DNA of 64,000 nucleotides from Gemmatimonadota bacterium (GTDB lineage: Bacteria > Gemmatimonadota > Gemmatimonadetes > Gemmatimonadales > Gemmatimonadaceae). The position numbers and the translations under genes were made by a program. The stretch covers positions 1-64,000 of the forward strand of contig PMEM01000004.1 of NCBI GenBank assembly GCA_003155795.1, read 5' to 3'. Shown in pieces: positions 8,954 through 18,141 of this stretch. Under the pieces are notes generated by a model, which did no database searches, had not been told where the DNA came from, and saw only the letters and a program-made list of their open reading frames with translations. Within the stretch, counting starts at the first letter, position 1. The number at the start of each line of letters is the position of its first letter.

Positions 8954-9136
8954 AGTCGCCTCCTCGACAGGTGAATACGGCGTATTCGCTATATACACAG
9001 AGATTATTACCCGTAAACAATATCCTGATCCGCGCTCAGGGGTGCTGGGCGGGGGTCAATTGCAGCATGTTTGGTCGGGGCATCTTGGCGTGCCTCTGGA
9101 TTCACTCAGAGAGCGTTGATGGTACTACTCCAAAGA

Positions 9137-9534
9137 TTAGCGTTTCAGTGAATCCAGTGCGCCGCGATTACAGGAATAACTACAGGGCCTGTACGAGAAG
9201 TTCTTTGAACCACGAATCATCATCGCTTGCTGCTTGTGTTCGTACTCGCCCATTGCGTGAAGGATCTGCAGTTGACGTGGGAGTGCATGGAATTCGATAT
9301 GCTGCCAATGTGTGAATTGGTCTTGTCCGATGAGTGGACTGATCTCGAACATGATTTGCTTCCAGTCGCCGAACCGGTCGGACGTGATGCGGACACGATA
9401 GACAAGATTGAATCCGCCTACGGTATCCTGGTCCCAAGCCTGTTCCGACTCTCCGGAGTCGGCATCGGCTGGAGCTTTACGACGGTGGCTAGACGTGCGA
9501 GTCCATCTGATCGCATATCCAAGTCACTCATCAT
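9137..9534 (-). pseudogene. frameshifted small gene remnant, unknown
   Basis: From an ATG ATG at 9534 the frame reads MSDLDMRSDGLARLATVV and stops after about 37 residues. A neighbouring frame continues with protein-like sequence (DTVGGFNLVYRVRITSDRF, then FEISPLIGQDQFTHWQHIE) to a stop at 9137. The good composition of both parts suggests one gene of about 130 residues broken by a base indel near 9430. No family is recognised. It follows the 82-residue gene at 9542-9790 at the tail of the serine-recombinase operon. Confidence 0.35.
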
Positions 9535-9541
9535 TTCCCGA

Positions 9542-9790
9542 TCATGGAAAGCCGCCGAGATCCCGACTTCGATCCAACCTCACTGAAAGCGGACCGACTA
9601 CTTTCATCTCTAATGTGCCAACAGTAGCGGCGGCGTTGAACGCTTCCACCAAGCTCCGAAGAATCTCGACGGGTTTCATGAACGGGAATGCTTGCTCGAG
9701 AAGTGATTTCCGTTCTTGCACTTTTTCACGCTCGGCACGCTGGCGTGTGTCAGACTCGGTGTTTTTCACCAGCGTTGACGTGGCCTTCAT
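9542..9790 (-). CDS. small hypothetical protein, 82 aa
   Basis: An 82-residue protein (MKATSTLVKNTESDTRQRA) with a charged coiled-coil-like start (RQRAEREKVQERKSLLEQAF) and a beta-like end. No strong ribosome-binding site. It lies 118 bp downstream of the zinc-ribbon half of the serine recombinase and in the same direction, so it may belong to that operon. No known family. Confidence 0.4.
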   Translation of the reverse strand: MKATSTLVKNTESDTRQRAEREKVQERKSLLEQAFPFMKPVEILRSLVEAFNAAATVGTLEMKVVGPLSVRLDRSRDLGGFP

Positions 9791-9908
9791 TACACAGATA
9801 GCCTTTTCGTCCGTACCGCGCGTAGGTTAAGCAATCCGTCATCAATACGACGACAAGCCACGGTGTGATCGCTCGTTCTGTCCCAACGCATGTGGACACC
9901 TCACATGA

Positions 9909-11795
9909 CTACCCGCGCGCTGGTTTCGATGGAGAGCACTTGCCGCGAAGCCACGCTCGCACATTCTCTTCGGTTGGATCATCTGTCACGGACTTAGGAC
10001 ACCACACCAGATAGCTGAGTCGTCGCCCTCCGCGCCCAACGATCGACCCGATGTGGCATGGGATCAATAGTACAGTGCCTGATATTCTCGCGTCGCGTAG
10101 CGCTGAGTATCCCGCACGGCAGCCTTTGCGACGGAGGATTCCAATAAGCTCAGCCTTCGGGTAGAAATTGCCTAACTCAGCTTCAGAATACCCCGCAGCT
10201 AGTACGGTCGCGGCAATGTCAGCGGAGGCATACGTGCTCCGGCCAATGTCTCGGCCGATCTCAGGACGTTCGGAGTCAAGTGGGAAACCGAAGCCTGACA
10301 GGCGATAGTAGGAGCGACCAGTAAGATCAACCGTGCGCAGTGAGGGGTCTGCCCGCTGGCGATACTCTGTGACTCCAGCGGGAATCCCGAAATATTTTTC
10401 GAGAACCGGACGCGACACAGCATCACCTGACTGCCAGCCAGCCCTCTCCTCCGATCTCCTTCGTGCGTACTCGGGGAATCCTGACTCAAGCTCTCGTTCT
10501 GTCGGCGATATGAGAAGGGCACCGTCGGGCTGAACACATGCGGGTCCCAGCACACCACTAAAGACCGAGCGGCGAACTGTATCAAGGTCACTTCGCACGC
10601 GTTCTGCGATCGCACCGAGAGTTTCTCCCGGTGTGGTTCGTGATTGGATTGACTCAAAGTAGTGACCCAGTAGAGCGAGCGTGAACACTGATTTCTCCGA
10701 TATTATCTTCGATTCACTGCCTCGATTTTGGCCGGCCGTCAGCTCCCGAGCGAGAACCTCTGGTGCTCTACCATTCTTAACGCCGGCCAGAGCAACGGCG
10801 CGTTCGGGCTGCGATGAAACCAACCGCCGTGTCAGGACGAGTTGGCGAGTCGAGCTGCCGTTTGGGAACGTCGCTTCGACCAAGAGTATGTACTGAGCGA
10901 CATGGAGAACTGACACATCTCGTACCAGTACGCCGAGGAGTTCACGGAGGCGTGCTCTGTTCCCCATCGCATGCTGCAACAGTTCGGGCAGACGTGTCGC
11001 GATTGAGTTGACGATGGCGAGCCGCTGCTCCAGTTGTCGTGGAGTTTGCGTGTCCATGAGAATAAGCTGAGCTTCGTCGATGGCTTGGCGAGCGGTCGCC
11101 CGCTGCTGGCGGTACCGTACGACTTGTTCTTTCCAATGGTTCGCTTCCGCGGCATCCTCGGCGTGTTCCGCGGCGAGAACTTTATCGCTGGCGGCATTGC
11201 AACGGTCTGTTGCTGATGCTAACTCGCGTTGGAGCGCTTCCACCTTGAGCTGCATGGAGATCGTACGTGTGCGCACACTCCGGATAGCGGATTCCATCGT
11301 AGCCGCTTGATACGCGTCCGTTGCCATACGGACGACGATATCCTCTATTATTCCTGTCGTTTGAGAGCGATGGCGCGGCTCACGCTCAGTGCATCTGGTG
11401 CTCTGGTAGAAGACCTTGCCTCTAAATTGCATTGGCGTGAGTCTAAGGCCGCAGCGACCACCCTTGCCATTCGAATGACCGCACCGCACCTCGGCGAGCA
11501 CCGCGTCGGGTGTACTACCATTACGTACCCATGACTCCCGTTCCGGCGTCCCGATGATCTGTCGAGCGAGACGGTAATCGTCGGATCGAGCAAAACTCGG
11601 GAACGCCTCTGACTCCCAGACGAGACGATCACCATCTATTAGATCAGCTCTGCCAGGCCCTGCCTGCTCAATAACCGCGCGAGTGATAGGGGTAGCAGGA
11701 CCAACCCGAACGGAACCGAGTTGATCCGATATCCCTCGAGCGAACATACTTCCAGTGTTTACATCGCCTGGCTTATCAGTGTCACGGTCAGACAT
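9909..11795 (-). CDS. large serine recombinase, zinc-ribbon/coiled-coil subunit
   Basis: A 628-residue protein that looks like the C-terminal half of a large serine recombinase encoded as its own gene. A cysteine-rich zinc beta-ribbon (C105, C115, C135; CGHSNGKGGRCG) is followed by a long coiled coil (about residues 175-260), the usual order in the zinc-ribbon and coiled-coil domains that bind att sites and control directionality. There is no resolvase catalytic domain here. The start is an independent ATG with GGAGG five bases upstream, so this is not a simple frameshift product. The catalytic half is the preceding gene, 58 bp upstream. The last 250 residues are not recognised. Confidence 0.65.
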   Translation of the reverse strand: MSDRDTDKPGDVNTGSMFARGISDQLGSVRVGPATPITRAVIEQAGPGRADLIDGDRLVWESEAFPSFARSDDYRLARQIIGTPERESWVRNGSTPDAVLAEVRCGHSNGKGGRCGLRLTPMQFRGKVFYQSTRCTEREPRHRSQTTGIIEDIVVRMATDAYQAATMESAIRSVRTRTISMQLKVEALQRELASATDRCNAASDKVLAAEHAEDAAEANHWKEQVVRYRQQRATARQAIDEAQLILMDTQTPRQLEQRLAIVNSIATRLPELLQHAMGNRARLRELLGVLVRDVSVLHVAQYILLVEATFPNGSSTRQLVLTRRLVSSQPERAVALAGVKNGRAPEVLARELTAGQNRGSESKIISEKSVFTLALLGHYFESIQSRTTPGETLGAIAERVRSDLDTVRRSVFSGVLGPACVQPDGALLISPTERELESGFPEYARRRSEERAGWQSGDAVSRPVLEKYFGIPAGVTEYRQRADPSLRTVDLTGRSYYRLSGFGFPLDSERPEIGRDIGRSTYASADIAATVLAAGYSEAELGNFYPKAELIGILRRKGCRAGYSALRDARISGTVLLIPCHIGSIVGRGGRRLSYLVWCPKSVTDDPTEENVRAWLRGKCSPSKPARG

Positions 11796-11853
11796 CGGGC
11801 CTCCATATAAGAAAGGAACTGACGGACGGGTTTGTGGACTGCCGATCGGGCTG

Positions 11854-12969
11854 CTATTTGGTGGGTTGGTGGGCCACGTATGAGTTGATTAGCTCTATGG
11901 CCGACGGAAGCGGGGGTCGTGCGATCGCGATCGCACGACCGTAGGCCGCGCCTTTTTTGTTCCGACGTTGGCGACGAGCAACAGTCTCAGTTGAGGCAAG
12001 TCGATGCGAATAGACGCTGTAAATGCCATAGTACGCGAGCGATTTAAGGCTGGCCTTGAGGTTGTACCGGTCCAGCTTATTCCAGATCACTGGTGTATCG
12101 GGATCGTAAAACGCAGTTTGCTTGATGTATGGGAGCTGTCCGACGTGAGCCGTCGGCCATCCGGGATAACCACTGTTGATTCGCTCGTACACGCCAATTA
12201 ACGATCGCAGCTCGAATAGCCACTTGAACCGCATTTCTAACGATGCTATAACATCGGCGTCGGGCCATGGCAAAATGTAGAGTGTAGTAGCATCTCGGGT
12301 CGATCGAACACGGTGATCCGGTGTTCGATCAAGCCAGTGACGTAACCCAGCATTTTTCATCGCCTCGACATAGCGCGAGTCTCGCGGAGACGCCCACACC
12401 AACCCTGTTGGAAGGCGAGTGCGAAAGGCGAGCGAGCGCGCTAGAACAAGTTTGGCACCGGCAAAACGTTCAATGCGTGTATTGTTATCAAACTCCGCGG
12501 TGACGGCGTCGGATGCCAGAGACCGCCGGTCGCGTGCCTTCCGGGGATCAAGAAGGTCGCCATTGATTAGGAACAATACGCCGTGCTTTGAAGCAGCTTC
12601 CAGCAGTCGACCCTCGTCAGCGAGGTTTCGGCCTGTCCTGTCATAGTACTGAACAACAATGAGGCCGACTTGGTTGTTAACAACCAGTGCAAGAATCTGC
12701 TCGAAGAACGGCCGCGGCTTGAGAGTCGTACCGGTTTCACCCCATGCCGCAACGAGTTTAATCCAGCTTCTGGGAATACCAGCAGCATCTGTCTCTTCGA
12801 GCGAGAATTGGACCTGAGCTGCCTGACTTCCTAGGTTGAGTTTCGCTTGGCGTGGATCTGATTGGCGTCCTATAATGATGACTCCTCGAGCTGCGGCGGC
12901 GACTTTTCGCTCTTCCATAGATCTAGGGATGGGGCAGGCGAAAGGAGAATCAAGGTTGATGGTCGTCAT
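11854..12969 (-). CDS. large serine recombinase, catalytic subunit
   Basis: About 371 residues from ATG at 12969 (GAGG nine bases upstream; the longer frame uses TTG). The N-terminal part is a resolvase/invertase catalytic domain. The nucleophile is S37 with R35 in IGRQSDPRQ, and the DRxxR motif is YDRTGRN (D110, R111, R114). It is followed by a recombinase-type DNA-binding region. The protein ends before any zinc ribbon; that part is in the next gene (9909-11795). Together they would equal one large serine integrase cut in two. It would catalyse site-specific integration, excision or inversion. A 26-bp perfect palindrome lies near its 3' end (11915-11940). Confidence 0.75.
   Translation of the reverse strand: MTTINLDSPFACPIPRSMEERKVAAAARGVIIIGRQSDPRQAKLNLGSQAAQVQFSLEETDAAGIPRSWIKLVAAWGETGTTLKPRPFFEQILALVVNNQVGLIVVQYYDRTGRNLADEGRLLEAASKHGVLFLINGDLLDPRKARDRRSLASDAVTAEFDNNTRIERFAGAKLVLARSLAFRTRLPTGLVWASPRDSRYVEAMKNAGLRHWLDRTPDHRVRSTRDATTLYILPWPDADVIASLEMRFKWLFELRSLIGVYERINSGYPGWPTAHVGQLPYIKQTAFYDPDTPVIWNKLDRYNLKASLKSLAYYGIYSVYSHRLASTETVARRQRRNKKGAAYGRAIAIARPPLPSAIELINSYVAHQPTK
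11915..11940. repeat. 26-bp perfect palindrome
   Basis: The arm GGTCGTGCGATCG is followed directly by its exact complement. The palindrome lies inside the 3' part of the catalytic recombinase gene, where it codes for GRAIAIARP. Its centre contains two overlapping GCGATCGC octamers. It could form a cruciform or a hairpin in the mRNA; a protein-binding role is possible but unproven. Confidence 0.9.
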
Positions 12970-13059
12970 AACACTGCGCCTCAATGTGTTGGAATGGATA
13001 ACGATTGGGGATATTCGAGCTTGTTGATCGCCGACATCGTCGTTTCGGGCGATGTTGGC

Positions 13060-13248
13060 CTACGATTCTTCCGATGCTCGCGACAACGTGTCGGCGTGGA
13101 GTCGGAGGTCAAGCGCAGCGTCTAGGAAGACACGCCGATCTGTTTCTGCGATACTGCCTACATTCGCTGCAGCTTCGAGCAGTACCGCGCTAATGTGTCG
13201 CTCTGCAACCGGAGTCAAGTTGATTGGCGGGGCAGCGGCGATAATCAC
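13060..13248 (-). CDS. small hypothetical protein, 62 aa
   Basis: Likely starts at a GTG (13248) that overlaps the stop of the previous gene as GTGA, with AGAGGCG just upstream, giving about 62 residues. A longer frame from 13305 is open but would overlap its neighbour by 61 bases. The sequence (INLTPVAERHISAVLLEAA) looks like a helical regulatory peptide but matches no family I know. The gap to the serine recombinase start at 12969 is 90 bp, so it is probably in the same leftward transcript. Confidence 0.5.
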   Translation of the reverse strand: MIIAAAPPINLTPVAERHISAVLLEAAANVGSIAETDRRVFLDAALDLRLHADTLSRASEES

Positions 13249-13607
13249 GAAGGCGCCTCTGGAAAATCCTCGGGGCTCTCGCCCGATCCCTGTCGGTCGT
13301 CGCATGTATCATCGACTCGCTGTTGCTTGTCCTCGTCGCCACCATCTAATAGGTCGTCGTGGATATCAGACGCATTTGCGGGACGTGCATGAGGGAATGA
13401 GTGGGTTAGGGTCTTTCGCTCCTCACGCATCCATCGTTTCTCGATCACCTTCACTTGCGTACCCAGGCGCAGGAGCGCATCGAGGCTCCAAGCGTCACTC
13501 TGATCGGAGTCTAGTGTGGCAGAAGCGACGTCGATGGCCTTGCTTGTGCCAACGGCGAACATCTGGCATGCGCGTCGATCCGGTGGGTGTCTGTATTTCT
13601 TTGGCAT
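13245..13607 (-). CDS. hypothetical protein, 120 aa
   Basis: About 120 residues from ATG at 13607, chosen because GGGAG lies six bases before it; the frame is open further upstream to 13646. The protein starts MPKKYRHPPDRRACQMF. It has a basic N-terminus and a very acidic C-terminus (DIHDDLLDGGDEDKQQ). It is the first gene of the leftward serine-recombinase operon and overlaps the next small gene by four bases. No family recognised. Confidence 0.5.
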   Translation of the reverse strand: MPKKYRHPPDRRACQMFAVGTSKAIDVASATLDSDQSDAWSLDALLRLGTQVKVIEKRWMREERKTLTHSFPHARPANASDIHDDLLDGGDEDKQQRVDDTCDDRQGSGESPEDFPEAPS

Positions 13608-13949
13608 CGGCTCCCGTGACCTATTCAGGTTCCACGGTGGGTGCACCCGCGCGAGTGGTTACCGCGCCGCGGCGTGGGGAGCAAAACGGATCCCGCAGGG
13701 CGTAGCCGTCGTCATCTAGTTGGGAATAACACTAGATAGGCCGTACTCCCAGCCTACCTCGAGGTAAATCGGGATGCGAGGCAACAGTCAAGAACAACCG
13801 GCCAAAGGCCAGCCAATCCGCCGGACGGCGCAGGGCCCGGCTGAACGGGTTGCCGGTGGCTATACCTGAGAGCGGCGACCGTTATTCTCTGCGGCCGCCG
13901 CTCGTCTGTTTTGTGGCCCGAGGAACGCCACTCAACCGATACTTCCATC
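13608..13949. promoter_or_regulatory. divergent intergenic region with short inverted repeat
   Basis: About 340 bases between the leftward recombinase operon and a rightward exported-protein gene, so promoters for both should lie here. A perfect inverted repeat with 7-bp arms (ATCTAGT at 13714-13720, ACTAGAT at 13731-13737, 10-base spacer) may be an operator. GGCC-rich inverted sequence near 13800-13815 could be a hairpin. No clear gene. Confidence 0.4.
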
Positions 13950-14720
13950 ATGGTCACATCATTGCTCGCAGCACTCGCTCCATTCACTGGGATCTTCCTG
14001 TGGGCTGGCTCCAGTCCGAGTGCAGCCGTCTATTGCCAACTGGCCAACGTCCGGAACGCTGTGTCGGGAGATTGTTACTCATCGTCGATCGCGCCGGCGA
14101 AGATAGGTGGAACTTCGTACAGCCAATTCACTGTGCGTGGCGAGACCGATGGATCAAGAGTGATCCTCCAACTGGCGAATGGTGCGTCATGGGGAACCGC
14201 AGTCGCACACGGGAATGGTTTTGTACTCCAAGCAGCTAGCGTGAGCGGCGTTACAGAGCTGCAGTTCAACACCGCAACAGTCGAAGATGCGAACCGCGCT
14301 ATAGCTAGGGTCAAGAATGGTGGCGCAACCGCCCGCGCCTCATTGGATGCCGAGCGAGAGCGAGCAAACCGTCTCCAGACGCTTTCCGCATACCAACGTG
14401 ACTATCGGGATGTGATCTCGCGCTATCCCTCAGCGATGAGTGAGATCGAACGTGCGCGCGCCGACAGCGTAAAGTCAGAGGCCAAAGTCAGCCAGGTGAA
14501 GCTCCGACTTCAGGCGACACGCGATTCTCTTGCCGTCGAAAAGGTTGACTGGAAGCGCGGCAGCTTGCAGGGTAGCATTGGCTTCGCTCAGGGCGATCTG
14601 AGTGCGGCGCAAACCGGAGTACGTTGGGCGAGTGAGCGAATCCGGGATGCGTCCCGAACCGCCGCTGATATGATGTCCCAGATTAAGCGAGATTCCGTCT
14701 ACATCCAGGCCCACCGGTAG
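13950..14720 (+). CDS. exported coiled-coil protein, unknown
   Basis: A protein of 256 residues if translation starts at ATG 13950, which places a signal peptide (MVTSLLAALAPFTGIFLWA) at the N-terminus. A TTG-started frame 13 residues longer exists. After a beta-rich stretch (residues about 25-110), the second half is a long charged coiled coil (ASLDAERERANRLQ; VKSEAKVSQVKLRLQ). It is the first rightward gene before the ATPase and sigma-factor genes. It could be a periplasmic or mating-related protein, but no family is recognised. Confidence 0.6.
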   Translation: MVTSLLAALAPFTGIFLWAGSSPSAAVYCQLANVRNAVSGDCYSSSIAPAKIGGTSYSQFTVRGETDGSRVILQLANGASWGTAVAHGNGFVLQAASVSGVTELQFNTATVEDANRAIARVKNGGATARASLDAERERANRLQTLSAYQRDYRDVISRYPSAMSEIERARADSVKSEAKVSQVKLRLQATRDSLAVEKVDWKRGSLQGSIGFAQGDLSAAQTGVRWASERIRDASRTAADMMSQIKRDSVYIQAHR

Positions 14721-14853
14721 TAAGGATTCAGAACCGTGTGCTGTATGGCAAAGTAGGGTCCTGTCGGCCTTTTTTTCTACGGGGTGTTGTGGAACCGAAA
14801 GAGGCAGGGCTGTCTGTCCCGTATGTGTATCATTCTCTGAGCGCCATCAGCCG

Positions 14854-15726
14854 ATGCCTGTGACAAATCCGCCCGTTCCCCCGGTACGCTCGACGATGCC
14901 GACCCCGCCACCGACTATTCCGTCGCCGGAAGCATTGACCACCGCTGTTCGCCAGCACGGTGCGTTAGGCTCTCGACTACTCGCCGAATATTGGCGCCGC
15001 GAAGGCACCTCCCCAGCGCTTGTGGACCAGGTTGTTGCCGCGGCAGTGCCAGCACTTAGGGTCACTTCGGTTAGGGATGTTGCTCTCGCTCGGCGCGAGC
15101 CCGCTCCTTTCCCCCCTGATGTTTCAGGTGGGCCGCTGGACGATCTGTATGGCTCCCCGGCTGCTATGGCAGCCGACAGGGTCGAGCTTCAGCGTTTCGC
15201 ATTCGAGTCTCGCACATTCGGCCAATGTCTCGGTGCCGAGATCGGGACGTACGGCGCCCGAGGTTTGGAAGCGATCGATGGTGCGATTACGCAGTTCGCC
15301 GCGCGGCATGTGGATGAGCTCATGCGAATGGGTGATTCTGCCAGTGAGGCAGTGGGGGATCTCGTGAGGATCCTGGCAGGGGAACCAGACACGCTCGCGG
15401 AACGTCAACGGGCAGTCATTCTTCGGCTCCTGTCTCCCCGTCCAGGGGAGCGATTTCACGGAATCGGGCCTGAGACCAGAGCTGCACTCGCCTTGGCGGT
15501 GCTTGCCGACGATAGCGCCGCAGCCAACCCGGTGGCAGGAGAAAAGGGGATCGCGATCGCGGAGCTCGTAGCGGGTGCGGCTCCGATTGCCAAGCGCATG
15601 GCGGGGCGCGGGGATGTATCACATACTCGTACTGCCGGGTCAGCAACCCAGGGTCGGGTTGCGGACGAGGCCGGGGTCGATGTTGACGCTGAGCCGGATC
15701 CGGGCCCCCCGGGACACTCGCTTTAG
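14854..15726 (+). CDS. hypothetical protein with Pro-rich N-terminus
   Basis: A 290-residue protein. The first 25 residues are rich in proline and threonine (PPVPPVRSTMPTPPPTIPS); the rest is Ala-rich and helical. No signal peptide or membrane segment. It sits 133 bp after the exported coiled-coil gene and 240 bp before the GspE/PilB-type ATPase. It is part of the rightward gene set of the element. No family recognised. Confidence 0.6.
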   Translation: MPVTNPPVPPVRSTMPTPPPTIPSPEALTTAVRQHGALGSRLLAEYWRREGTSPALVDQVVAAAVPALRVTSVRDVALARREPAPFPPDVSGGPLDDLYGSPAAMAADRVELQRFAFESRTFGQCLGAEIGTYGARGLEAIDGAITQFAARHVDELMRMGDSASEAVGDLVRILAGEPDTLAERQRAVILRLLSPRPGERFHGIGPETRAALALAVLADDSAAANPVAGEKGIAIAELVAGAAPIAKRMAGRGDVSHTRTAGSATQGRVADEAGVDVDAEPDPGPPGHSL

Positions 15727-15834
15727 GATTGTCCACAGGTGGTACTTGGCTCGCCGCTGTTTCAGGACGATACTTCAAGGGGACCACCGTTTATGACGTC
15801 CAGTTATGCCCTAAAGGCGTGACGGACGTTCCGA

Positions 15835-15855
15835 AATTGTAGGACGAAAAACTCG
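15835..15855 (+). promoter_or_regulatory. transfer-regulon motif copy (before ATPase)
   Basis: The sequence AATTGTAGGACGAAAAACTC matches the repeated motif (consensus GTAGGACTGACAACTCG) at most positions. It lies 113 bp before the GTG of the ATPase gene, with no gene between. It is one of seven copies, all placed before presumed transfer genes. Confidence 0.6.
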
Positions 15856-15968
15856 ACTTTTACAGCCCGCCATCGCGATTCCTGCGATTGGAGGTGAGTC
15901 ACGTACTGATGCGAACAGTGTGACCACTCCCATCGAAGCGATCTGTCTGGCAGGCAAGAGGACAAAGC

Positions 15969-18032
15969 GTGGCGACACTTACTCGACCTGAAAATTCCCA
16001 ATCGATTACCGCGCCGCATCCAACGCGCCGCCCCACTGGGAGTTCTCGTGATGCGTCAGATCCCGCGGGGGACATTGGCTCCGCATTTCACGCCGGAGGG
16101 GACGGCGGAGCGAATAATGACGACATCTCAATGCTGCCTACTGGTACGTCCGAGCGCTTTGGCGTAACACTCACCGAAGCGCAATGGCAGGGGGCCGAGA
16201 CTCGTGTGGTCGCGCAACGCATCGACGGAGACTTTCGATTACTCTGGGCGGCGCTTGCCTTGGGATTTGTGGCCGAAGACGTGGTAGCAAATGCGATCGC
16301 AACTCAAACGCAATCGCAGCGATACACGCATGCCGTGCTTCCGACGTCTGGACAGAGTCCTGAAGCGCGTGACATGCTCAAGATCGACCTCCAGCAAGCC
16401 GCTGGCGTCGCTCCGATTGTGTATGTGGATGGGCGGCTCCGCGTGGTTGTTGAGGATCCGACCATGCGTCTCGCAAGACACGCTCTTGCAGAGCTCGCTA
16501 CGCATGACCCTGAATTGTTCGTCGCGTCACGGAGTGAGTTCGCGACCATCATCAAGCGAGTTGGGCAGAGAACAGGTGGTCTCATTGATTTCGCCGGCGT
16601 GCGAGACGAAGTCTCTGGTTATGATAATTCTGCTAACCCAGACGATGGTGCAGAGAGATCGGACAGTGTCGTCGTCGACACCGTCGACAAGATTCTTGCC
16701 GAGGCTGTAGCGCTTAAAGCGAGCGACATCCACTTTGATCCTCAATCGGACGGCCTGAGAATAGAGGTCCGAATTGATGGCGCCCTTCGCGAACTCTCGG
16801 TGATTGAACCGAACCAATCGCTCAACGCGCGTGAGGCGATCCGCTTCCGTGAACGCATTCTCGCTCGCATCGTGAATGGCTTGGGGAGGGCTCCATTCGA
16901 GGAAGCCAAACACCATCCTGTCGAGGGGCGTTTCTCCTGGAATACCGACGCTGGGAGGCCCATCGATGTGCGATTTTGTGCGGGCGGGGTTGGCGGTGTC
17001 ACAACTTCGGTGTTCGTCACCCTTCGATTACTCGGTATCGATGAGGTCGTGGTCGACATTGAGCACATCGGTCTCGAGCCCTCGCAGCTGCGTGCGGTAC
17101 TCGTAGCCCTCCGTTACACACATGGCTATGTGCTACTGAGCGGCCCGACTGGCTCCGGCAAGTCGACCTCCGCACACGCAATGTTGGCCTTCGTGAACAC
17201 GCCGAGCAAGAAGTGTGTCTCGATAGAGAAGCCAGTTGAGCGTATTCAGAAAGGCGTTCGGCAAATGGAGGTAACTGAGTCGGGTACCGATCCGAATAAG
17301 AACACGTGGGCGGGATTGCTTCGTCTTGTACTTCGCGCGGATCCAGACGTCATCTACTGCGGAGAAATCAACGACACCGTTACGGCGGAGGCAGCAATGG
17401 CGGCCGCAGACACGGGCCACTTGATGATCTCAACCGTTCACGCGAACACAGCCGTCGAAACGATGGGGCGCCTGCATGCACTCGACGTCAGTCTGCAATC
17501 AATGGCGCATCAGGGGCGGCTCATTGTAGCGCAACGCCTGGTTCCAACGCCATGTGCTTACTGCTCAAGATTAGCCGACGATAAGCAGCGTGAAAAAACC
17601 CGGAAGGTGCTGGGAAACCACGGCTATTCACCGAACCTTACATGGCGCGAAGTTGGGCTGACTGAGCTGGACTTGGCGGAGGCGACGTCGGTGCCAGTTA
17701 CACGAGGTGTCGTGAAGGGACGTCCAACCGTTCCGCCGGGGTTGGACGATCAGATCGTTGACTGGCCTGGCCTCACCGCGGCGCCTGGATGCAGTCATTG
17801 CGAAGGCAAAGGAACAGATGGTCGTGTCGCCGTATTCTCCGTTGTGAGCGTTCGCGATGAGTTCACGGTTGCTTTGCTCCGCAAGGAATTCGAGTCACTG
17901 ACCAAGATCGCGTACGAACACGGTACCCGATCGCTCCTCGCGGCCGCGTGCTGCAGGGTGATGCGTGGGGAGATCACGCTTACCGATGCCGTTATGTCAT
18001 TGGGTCCGGGCTTCGGGCCCTACACTCTGTAA
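15969..18032 (+). CDS. GspE/PilB-type secretion ATPase
   Basis: A 687-residue hexameric traffic ATPase of the type II secretion/type IV pilus family. A GTG start follows AGAGGA. Features: SDIHFDP at about 252, Walker A GPTGSGKST at 392-400, DPDVIYCGEIND (Walker B region) near 460, a histidine-box stretch STVHANTAVETMGRL near 490. Two CxxC pairs (CAYC, CSHC) form the zinc site typical of GspE/PilB. The first 230 residues are less conserved, as usual for the N-terminal partner-binding domain. No VirB11-type ATPase is visible in the window. This protein may therefore power pilus assembly with the two type IV prepilins at 40-41 kb, or serve the mating channel. Confidence 0.9.
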   Translation: MATLTRPENSQSITAPHPTRRPTGSSRDASDPAGDIGSAFHAGGDGGANNDDISMLPTGTSERFGVTLTEAQWQGAETRVVAQRIDGDFRLLWAALALGFVAEDVVANAIATQTQSQRYTHAVLPTSGQSPEARDMLKIDLQQAAGVAPIVYVDGRLRVVVEDPTMRLARHALAELATHDPELFVASRSEFATIIKRVGQRTGGLIDFAGVRDEVSGYDNSANPDDGAERSDSVVVDTVDKILAEAVALKASDIHFDPQSDGLRIEVRIDGALRELSVIEPNQSLNAREAIRFRERILARIVNGLGRAPFEEAKHHPVEGRFSWNTDAGRPIDVRFCAGGVGGVTTSVFVTLRLLGIDEVVVDIEHIGLEPSQLRAVLVALRYTHGYVLLSGPTGSGKSTSAHAMLAFVNTPSKKCVSIEKPVERIQKGVRQMEVTESGTDPNKNTWAGLLRLVLRADPDVIYCGEINDTVTAEAAMAAADTGHLMISTVHANTAVETMGRLHALDVSLQSMAHQGRLIVAQRLVPTPCAYCSRLADDKQREKTRKVLGNHGYSPNLTWREVGLTELDLAEATSVPVTRGVVKGRPTVPPGLDDQIVDWPGLTAAPGCSHCEGKGTDGRVAVFSVVSVRDEFTVALLRKEFESLTKIAYEHGTRSLLAAACCRVMRGEITLTDAVMSLGPGFGPYTL

Positions 18033-18141
18033 GGATCCGTGAGATGAATTGGGTTGCCGGGGGCGTAAACTGGCCGCATAGTGTGCTGTGTTGGAGTAGA
18101 GAGAACATCTCCGCTCGATCGCCATTTGCCCCTGAATAGCC

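Noticed and set aside
9227-9586. Rightward 119-aa open frame
   Set aside because: The opposite strand shows more protein-like text (GGFNLVYRVRITSDRF); the rightward frame is probably its shadow.
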